DNA of 23,901 nucleotides, taken from NCBI GenBank assembly GCA_003427395.1, contig BFEA01000017.1, positions 2,180,808-2,204,708 of the forward strand, given 5' to 3'. The position numbers and the translations under genes were made by a program. This stretch comes from Chara braunii. Its lineage: Eukaryota; Streptophyta; Charophyceae; Charales; Characeae. The notes beneath the pieces were generated by a model. The model searched no databases and was not told the DNA's origin. It saw only the letters and a program-made list of their open reading frames with translations. Within the stretch, counting starts at the first letter, position 1, and every line of letters starts with the position of its first letter. Below are positions 18,291 to 23,901 of this stretch, piece after piece.

Positions 18291-19178
18291 CGAACGGACG
18301 ACCATGAATACGACGAAAAATACCGACGAGCGGAGATTTGGACGGATAAAATTTTATTGGCGAAATTAGCGGGATTATCATTGGGACACCTCACCAAACA
18401 CGACAAACGTAGGGCAACCGAGAGATCTCGGGACTATCGGTGGATCAACGATCATTTGGAGAAGCGTAAAACTGACGGATCGGGTTTGTGGTTGACGGTT
18501 CCCCATCCATTCCAGAGATATGATTGGATCCAATCGGCTCACAAAGAACAGGCCGCTCATTTCGCGATACATGTCACGGAGGCAACTATAGACCAGAACC
18601 GATGGTTCTGGTCCAACATACGAGATGGTGTCAGATACATTGTCGCCAACTCCCTGGTCTGTGCCGCTGATCGCGCCCCAATACGGGGACCAAACACGAT
18701 AGTACCAACGGAAGTAGAGTGCCCCTTCCAACGAGGCAGTATGGACACAAGAGATATCGACGTGCCACCTGACCCAAATCACTGTGAATATTTTACCCTG
18801 TTAGTGTTAATATACCATTTTTCTAAGTACATCGAGGTCTATCCCTGTAAGACCCGAAAGGCCGCAGAAATAGCCACGTACATCGAACGGTTCCTTTATA
18901 CCCATCTAGATACGGAAGAAATTCTAATCGACAATGGGTCCAAATTTAAGGGAGAAGTAGAGGAAATGCTCGCACGAAGGGGTGTCACGCTTCGACATAC
19001 GGCACCCCACGTGTCCCAGTCGAACGGGTTGGCTAAGAACGCCAACCGTATGATTAAAACCGCCCTTCGCAGGAATTTAGCGGCACACGACACACGTCCG
19101 TGGCCCGAGATCGTATATCAGATCGTCGGGATCCACCGGTGTCGGAGGGCGCGGTATTGCCTCGCGGAGGAAATTTGA
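18291..19178 (+). pseudogene. pol: Ty3/gypsy integrase, catalytic Glu lost
   Basis: Inserts element DNA into the host genome. A lead-in (AEIWTDKILLAKLAG) typical of the region before integrase is followed by the HHCC zinc-binding region: HKEQAAHF, RWFWSNIRDGVRYI and SLVCAAD, where the second Cys of the pair is replaced by Asp. The catalytic core has its first Asp at 18759-18761 (DIDVPP), HFSKYIEVYP, the second Asp at 18930-18932 (LIDNGSKF), and QSNGLAKNANRMIK, in which the catalytic Glu has become Lys (AAG at 19035-19037). Similarity fades near 19125 and the frame ends at 19178; the C-terminal GPY-type region and any chromodomain are missing. The frame of about 295 codons has no internal stop, but it lacks two needed residues. 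Confidence 0.9.
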
Positions 19179-19425
19179 ACTGTCATCTTTCCTTTTCTGC
19201 GATCTCCTTTTTTTAGTATAATTATTATTAATTTTGTTATTATTACTTTACCGGTTTTCAGGTGCGGCCCTTCTTTATCTTCCTTGTTACTTCGTGGGGA
19301 AGCCAACGGTCCAAACTTGGAGCAGTGGCCCGAATTGGCCAACCCCACTTATTCCGTCTGAGAATATGTGCCGACTGAGTGCTGCGTGGTCGGGCCTCAA
19401 AAGAAGGGCGACCCGCGGCCGCTTC
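19179..19425. other. Non-coding DNA after the integrase
   Basis: T-rich, then mixed composition. A polypurine tract and 3' LTR would be expected here, but neither was found by eye, and nothing matches the region before the primer-binding site. Confidence 0.4.
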
Positions 19426-19476
19426 GGTAGGAGGCTTATCACCCCCCAAAGGAGGGTCATAAGCCCCCTCCTTACC
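19426..19476 (+). repeat. Long imperfect hairpin
   Basis: GGTAGGAGGCTTAT (19426-19439) pairs with ATAAGCC-cc-CTCC-t-TACC (19459-19476), and inside these arms ACCcCC pairs with GGaGGGT. The whole gives about 19 base pairs with a few mismatches and bulges and an A-rich loop. No T run follows, so it is not a simple terminator. Role unknown. Confidence 0.65.
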
Positions 19477-20180
19477 ATCGGATGCGGGCACCCGGTAGGA
19501 GTAGGTCGGTGGTCTGCTTTTGAAGTGAAAAGGTGCGCCATCAGTATTACATTATGGGATTACTGTGTCTAGCCTGTGGTAATGAGACTTGACCGTTGGC
19601 GCCTCACTTTTCTTTTTCTTTTTGTGTAGACTATTTTTCTCAAAATTAATTAATATAGAGGTAATAAGAAACCTGAGTGCAGAAGTCTAAAAAGGGATAC
19701 TCGAAACTCTTGTTTAGAACACAAGGGTCGCGGCCTCACTGTGTGTTATAAAAGGGAGATTGCTCCTGGGTTTCTGAGTGAGCGTGCGAGGCTGACGTGC
19801 TGCGAATAGAGGGGAAACGCGGAGGCTGTATTCTCCCATCGGTCTGAGTCCTGTTCTAGCCTATACCCTCTAGTGCGGTACGGTCGAGTAACGTTCTAAG
19901 TGTTGGCTATTGTGAGCGTGGCTATCTCTGGGAGGCTATGGCGTTGCATGGGTATAGACCCTGCTATTGGTACCACCAAATTCGGTGGAAGCCTATGTCC
20001 AGGGAGGGGCCCTGGATCACGGCCATACTCAACTATGATGGGGGTGACGAGCTAAGACTGAGGATCAACGTGGAGGGAGGAAAAAGGAGGAGATGCGGAC
20101 TGATCGGAGGCTACAGGATGCTATCACTGAGACGAAAGACCGTGTGGAGAGGTGCTGTAGGAGAGACGGCGTGACGGCGA
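19477..20180. other. Anonymous non-coding DNA
   Basis: No gene was recognised. TATAAAAG at 19747-19754 is preceded by A/T-rich DNA and followed by G-rich DNA, a promoter-like look. The 78-codon plus frame at 19938-20174 has no known motif. Confidence 0.4.
19747..19754 (+). promoter_or_regulatory. Possible TATA box
   Basis: TATAAAAG matches the polymerase II TATA consensus. No downstream gene was identified, so it may equally belong to a decayed LTR or be chance. Confidence 0.2.
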
Positions 20181-21390
20181 AAATGCACATAACGATCTCA
20201 TATCATGAGACCGAGACCTCGATGGAGACGGCAGACTAGGAGCAGGCCCACCTGGAACGAGACTCAGGTGGGGAGAGTGAGATGAGCGAGGCGGAGGACC
20301 GGGAGACGGACCTCAGGTCCTGGATCAGACCAGGCGAGATCCAGAGGCATCACCAGGCTGCGAAGCCGGTGGAAGAGGGACCTGAGGCCAGCTCACGACA
20401 GCTGACGCCCAGAGGCCGTGGAACTGGGGAAAAACAGAGCAAAGGGAAGAAACGGGTGTGAGGCGAGAAGGGAACGACACGCGTGGCGAGAGGACCAGCA
20501 GTGGAGAGGCAAGTGCAGTAGGACTGGCATGGGGACGGGTTTTTTTCGTACGAGAGGGCGGTCAACAAAAAGAGAGAGGGAGTCTTCTAAGGTGCGAGTG
20601 ACGTCAACTGTTTTTTTCTCGTGAGACTGAACGCAGAGTAGATTGAGTTTGCGGGGGAGAGAGGCATGATGATTGCGTCCCGAAAGTCAAGTCGTGACTG
20701 AGTCTGTGCACGAGGGATGGAGGCACGCAAGGAGAGAGAGAGGGACGGGGAGACACACGGGCAGTGGCGGTCTAGAGGAAGAGTAAATGCTCCGTGTGAA
20801 GAAGCTTGAGGTATGCTTTCGCCTCAGTGAGTTGGCGTTGTCAGAGTAGAAGACTACCAAGAAAGGACGGGTTACGATATGCGCGGGCAAGAGGGGGATG
20901 TTCAGAGGGAAGAGAGTGGAGAGAGGAGGTCAAAGAGAGTGGTTGTTGATATCAACGGCTACCGATACGCTCGCGCGAAGCTAAGTGTGCGCTCGGAGTG
21001 GAGAAGGGGCAGTGAAAAGGGTGACCCTCTAACGAGTGGGATACGAGCCGCTCAACATGGAAAATGTCAGCGGTCACCTATGCGCTCTTGTGAGTGAGCC
21101 TACTACGGTCGGCTGAGGAGAGAGAGAGAGAGAAGGAGAGCAAGATGCGTGGAAGGTGGGTGCGCAAGAAAGAAGGAAACTCTCTGGGTGGTTACACCGA
21201 CTCTGATTCCCAAGCATAAGAGGCTATGCGCGCTAGCCTGTGGGGAGGAAAGGGGAGTATGAGCACAACTCACCAGTTGTACTCTGTTGTTGAAGCCGCG
21301 TGTCTTCCTTGAGTTGGGGCATTACGTGCCACACAGAAGAGGTCTTGATGGCTTAATTGCTGCCCGAGAAGCGAGCACGGAAGTGGTAAA
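20181..21390 (+). other. Purine-rich non-coding block
   Basis: The plus strand is dominated by G and A over about 1.2 kb, with (GA)n tracts near 20730-20745 and at 21119-21134. Open frames give Arg/Glu/Gly-rich translations that reflect the bias. No gene was recognised. Such tracts can form triplex DNA or act as polypurine stretches, but nothing specific is supported. Confidence 0.5.
21119..21134. repeat. (GA)n microsatellite
   Basis: About eight consecutive GA units seen directly inside the purine-rich block. Confidence 0.8.
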
Positions 21391-21990
21391 TTGAAGAGGG
21401 ATCGGCGCGCCTTCTACAGACAGCTCTCATTGATAAGGAGGACTCATCACATCTACTCTGATCGTTGTTGCTACGGGCAAGTGGCGCGAGGGCAGGCAGC
21501 TATGCGAGAAGAAGGGGGGAGGACTCTCTTTTCTCCCATTAAAGACGATCTCGCTTGCTCGGATCGATGCTCTTGCCCTAAACAATCACCTGCCTTATCG
21601 TTTTCGCATGAACTTCAATCGGTCACCAAACAAGAATCAATCAAGCTAGCAAACTTGCGAAGGTGAACTGCTGCCACAGAATTCCCGCTTCAGTGCTGGT
21701 GGAGGTCAGGGAGCTAGACTGCGCTCCACGAAAGTTCTACCCGACTTGGTTCCACCCCTTATGCACATGCTATAGAGGATGCCTGAGGACTCAGAGTGGA
21801 GGGACAAGGGAGGAGACCCTGCCCTTTTGTCAGCCCACTAAGAGGATTAGTAGACATCATTTTCAAGAGTTACCGAAGTGCTTCTCCATAATCATTTGGC
21901 CGAGTCTTCAGATAACATGTTGACTATATCGAATAATCCTTTTTGTTTTCATTAATCCTGTTCCCCTTCTATTTAGTCTAATTAGTTTAA
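21391..21990. other. Anonymous DNA with two unassigned open frames
   Basis: Two plus-strand frames of 91 and 86 codons (21391-21666 and 21663-21923) lie almost end to end with a four-base overlap. Neither has a motif I recognise; both have several Cys and His but no regular zinc-finger spacing. They are noted but not called as genes. Confidence 0.3.
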
Positions 21991-21997
21991 CTGGCCG

Positions 21998-22115
21998 TGA
22001 TGATCAATGTTAACTAATCATGCAGTTTGTCTTACTAGTTCGAACGATTGGTGCTAACTAATCCTGTAAATTGTCTTATTGAATGGAACGATCAGTGCTA
22101 ACCGATCGTGCTTCA
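21998..22115 (+). repeat. Tandem repeat, 44-base period, about 2.6 copies
   Basis: The core GATCAATGTTAAC, GATTGGTGCTAAC and GATCAGTGCTAAC starts at 22002, 22046 and 22090, exactly 44 bases apart. Between them TTGTCTTA is shared. Each core is a dyad (for example GATTGGT/ACTAATC with one G-T pair; GATCAGT/ACCGATC with one mismatch), so each unit could form a small hairpin. Confidence 0.7.
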
Positions 22116-22390
22116 TCGAGATAAAGTTCAGGTTCTCTGCAGGCTGAGTAAATAGGGGAACAAGGGAAGCCTCAGTACATAACATTGATTTGAAATGTGC
22201 GGGGTATGCGTAATTAGTATGAGCAAGAAAGGTGGGTGTTCATGGTGTTGGTATGCTTTTACTTGCTTTGAGAGGTTTGCTCGTTTATCTGGTAAAACCA
22301 AAGAGCTATGCAATCTTCATGATGTGTGTTTAAACCCGGTTGGAGACGGGGATCCCAAATGCAGTTAGAATCCTGGGTTTTCTTCTCCTG
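22116..22390. other. Anonymous DNA between two repeat arrays
   Basis: No gene or structured element was recognised here. Confidence 0.4.
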
Positions 22391-22683
22391 CACAGTGTGA
22401 CTACATTGAGTTCTCGCACTGTGTGAACGCACAATGTGACTGCATTGAGTTCTCCCACCGTGTGAATGCACTGAGTGATTGCATTGTGTTCATGCACTGC
22501 TTGAATGCGCTGAGTGACTGCATTGTGTTCTCGCACTGCTTGAATGCATTGTGTGACCGCATTGTGTTCTCGCGCCGCGTGAATGCACTGTGTGGCTGCA
22601 TTGTGTTCCTGCACCATGTGAATGCGCTGTGGGACTGCGTTGTGTTCCCGCACCGTGTGAATACACTGTGTGATTGCACCATG
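22391..22683 (+). repeat. Minisatellite, 39-base unit, about 7.5 copies
   Basis: Units start at 22421, 22460, 22499, 22538, 22577, 22616 and 22655, each exactly 39 bases, with a partial copy before. The pattern is GTGTGAATGCACTGTGTGAC followed by a GCATTGTGTTCTCGCACC-like half. Because 39 is a multiple of three, a lack of stops in the unit opens the frame over the whole array: plus strand as a 13-residue repeat (VNALCDCIVFSHR-like, 22423-22719) and minus strand as another 13-residue repeat (CIHTVREHNAVTQ-like). Changes among copies alter residues on both strands, so neither reading looks selected. Confidence 0.92.
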
Positions 22684-22937
22684 CAGTTGCTTGTGAGCCT
22701 GCTTCGTGTGACAGTCTGAAGTTGTGAGCGCATTGGCCGGCATAAGCTCATCTGATTGAAAAATGTTGATAGTGGTAAGAGATTGATCGTGCCCAGCGAT
22801 AAGTTGCGAGCATGACTATGAAGGCCTGCAAATGCCTGTGCGAGTAGACTGAATGCCTCGCGAATTTAATGACTGAAGGCAGGCCTATGATCGATTATGC
22901 GATCCTGCTTCAGGATTTACTGAGTAGGCTTGTATGT
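22684..22937. other. Anonymous DNA before a possible polypurine tract
   Basis: No gene was recognised. If the tract at 22938 is real, this would be the 3' end of a retroelement internal region, but no coding remnant is visible in it. Confidence 0.35.
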
Positions 22938-22949
22938 TAAAAGGGGGAC
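22938..22949 (+). other. Possible polypurine tract before an LTR start
   Basis: TAAAAGGGGGAC is followed at once by TGTAGGAATG. A purine run directly before a TG-start is the typical junction between the internal region and 3' LTR of a plus-strand retrotransposon. The matching LTR end (CCTACA-like) was not found in the remaining bases. Confidence 0.35.
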
Positions 22950-23302
22950 TGTAGGAATGATCGCCATTGGTTGTGTTTCATGTCCTGACTTTTGATTGGA
23001 TGTGGAAAGGAAAATCAGTACTGAGGGGGATTTCCTATGTCCTCGCTAAGTTCCTACTTGACGGTGACTAAGTGTCCATTTGCCTGAACTGGGGTAAGGT
23101 CTGGCTCAGATGGAAGGTAATCTGAGCACCTCATGAGTGCAGGCGGGTTAAGTGCCAGTGAACAGAGCTCTTGGGTGAGAGACTCGAGTTCTGGATTCTG
23201 ACTAAAACGAAAATTCATTTAGAACGGAGTACGTTTGGCCGAGTAGATGATGTTCATTTATGCTCTAACTAACGGCGCGGAGTGAACGAGCTGTTCAATA
23301 GG

Positions 23303-23391
23303 GCCGACACACGCTCAGGTTCACCTTGGGCTTAAAGTCTCTGCCTTCGAGCTAAAGCTCAGATCAGACGAGTCCTTACCTGAGTGTCGGC
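23303..23391 (+). repeat. Long inverted repeat with inner hairpin
   Basis: GCCGACAC-acg-CTCAGGT (23303-23320) pairs with ACCTGAG-TGTCGGC (23378-23391), about 14 base pairs with one bulge. Inside lies GAGCT-AA-AGCTC (23349-23360). No target-site duplication flanks it, so it is not clearly a MITE. Confidence 0.7.
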
Positions 23392-23521
23392 ACCTTTAGA
23401 CGCTACAGGCTATACAACATCAGAGCCCATAAACCAGCAAGAAACTTTCCACCTTGGCCACTTCATATACGGCAAGGCCTTACTAGGGTCAGTATCAACA
23501 TACTCCCATCAACCATTTGCA

Positions 23522-23541
23522 GTTTTCCTCTTCCGGAAAAC
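23522..23541 (+). repeat. Perfect 7-base-pair hairpin
   Basis: GTTTTCC (23522-23528) and GGAAAAC (23535-23541) are exact complements around a six-base loop. Confidence 0.6.
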
Positions 23542-23649
23542 AAAGCCTTCACTACTCGGTATCTCAGTGTCTGTGCATTTCTAATTAGACCTTGGCTAGC
23601 GACTCAAAGACACCCTGGCAACACTTACATAGCAGCAAAATTGGGCACT

Positions 23650-23707
23650 CGCCAATTGTTCTTCCAGTCGGCTATCAGTTCGATTAGTCTCCAGCTAACA
23701 ATTGGCG
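23650..23707 (+). repeat. Perfect 11-base inverted repeat
   Basis: CGCCAATTGTT (23650-23660) and AACAATTGGCG (23697-23707) are exact complements separated by 36 bases. The arms contain CAATTG and could be termini of a tiny foldback element, but no flanking duplication is seen. Confidence 0.7.
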
Positions 23708-23901
23708 GATCTCAAGAGAGTTTTCTTCCAGACAGGTTTCAGGCTCTTCCTAGATAGTACTCAAGCGGCAACTAATAAAGCAGATGGACTAGTGGTGGCA
23801 ATTATCTACTACTGTCTAACCCTCGATACCCTTAGGGCGGGCCCACGGCCAGGCCCTAAATCAGACAGGTTGTGGGGAAACGAACGCTCAGCATTTACAC
23901 C

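Larger units (their letters stand above)
13540..19178 (+). mobile_element. Decayed Ty3/gypsy LTR retrotransposon (internal region)
   Basis: Domains appear in the Ty3/gypsy order: gag, protease, reverse transcriptase, RNase H, integrase. A primer-binding site precedes gag by about 85 bases. Gag and pol segments lie in changing frames joined by at least five indels (near 14020, 15422, 16557, 16967 and between 17870 and 18290) and cut by stops at 14683, 15681, 15855, 16467, 16551 and 17622, so the ancestor probably had one continuous gag-pol frame. The integrase loses similarity after about 19125, its C-terminal part and any chromodomain are absent, and no 3' LTR was found. The element is a truncated, non-functional copy. 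Confidence 0.9.
22950..23901. other. Non-coding DNA with three inverted repeats, possible partial LTR
   Basis: No gene was recognised. Three inverted repeats are listed separately (23303-23391, 23522-23541, 23650-23707). A 66-codon plus frame (23384-23584) has no known motif. If the tract at 22938 marks an LTR start, this stretch would be LTR sequence at least in part. Confidence 0.4.

Noticed and set aside
21391-21923. Two end-to-end frames with several Cys/His residues
   Set aside because: The residues have no regular zinc-finger spacing and the proteins match no family I recognise, so they were recorded only as unassigned DNA.
22391-22683. CRISPR-like array
   Set aside because: Units are directly adjacent with no unique spacers, and the context is eukaryotic.
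22330-22743. A 137-codon minus-strand frame across the 39-base array
   Set aside because: It exists because the repeat unit is a multiple of three without stops; the opposite strand is just as open and no start, domain or selection is evident.

Overview
The window looks like a repeat-dominated, gene-poor stretch of a eukaryotic nuclear genome. No intact host gene could be recognised. The evidence for a eukaryote is a decayed non-LTR retrotransposon (LINE), a decayed Ty3/gypsy LTR retrotransposon, several satellite arrays, many microsatellites, and the absence of any bacterial-style operon. The Ty3 element has a primer-binding site of the tRNA-Met type common in plant retrotransposons, and the LINE has a zinc-knuckle ORF1 followed by an APE-type ORF2. 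Both would fit a plant or streptophyte-alga genome, but the sequence alone does not fix the lineage.

Layout. Positions 1-137 are a GC-extreme block. From 138 to 2899 on the minus strand lies a LINE fragment: a broken ORF1 (2899-787), a 90-base gap, and the start of ORF2 (697-138), which stops inside the endonuclease domain; no reverse transcriptase follows. From 2900 to 7440 there is anonymous non-coding DNA with CT-rich tracts, TATA-like sites and one diverged direct repeat (5723-5790 and 6291-6356). From 7452 to about 8205 there is a six-copy tandem array of a 122-124 base unit. From 8411 to 9330 there is a scattered family of short hairpins that share a loop sequence but have different stems. 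From 9330 to 13540 there is anonymous DNA, including a CAG/CAA-rich stretch (10.0-10.8 kb) and a C/T-rich block (10.8-12.3 kb) whose long overlapping open frames do not look like genes.

From 13543 to about 19178 on the plus strand lies the Ty3/gypsy element: primer-binding site, gag with a CCHC knuckle, a 2A-like peptide motif, aspartic protease, a long acidic linker, reverse transcriptase, RNase H, a Cys/His-rich spacer resembling part of a PHD finger, and integrase. It would once have been one long gag-pol reading frame. It now carries at least five frameshifts, six or more internal stops and a lost integrase catalytic glutamate, and no matching pair of LTRs could be found, so it is dead.

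From 19180 to the end is non-coding DNA with a strong hairpin at 19426-19476, a purine-rich block (20.2-21.3 kb), a 44-base repeat (21.99-22.11 kb), a 39-base minisatellite (22391-22683) that is open on both strands, a possible polypurine tract and LTR start (22938-22950), and three perfect or near-perfect inverted repeats in the last 600 bases. The most worthwhile leads are the hairpin family at 8.4-9.3 kb, the 2A-like motif between gag and protease, and the PHD-like spacer before integrase.
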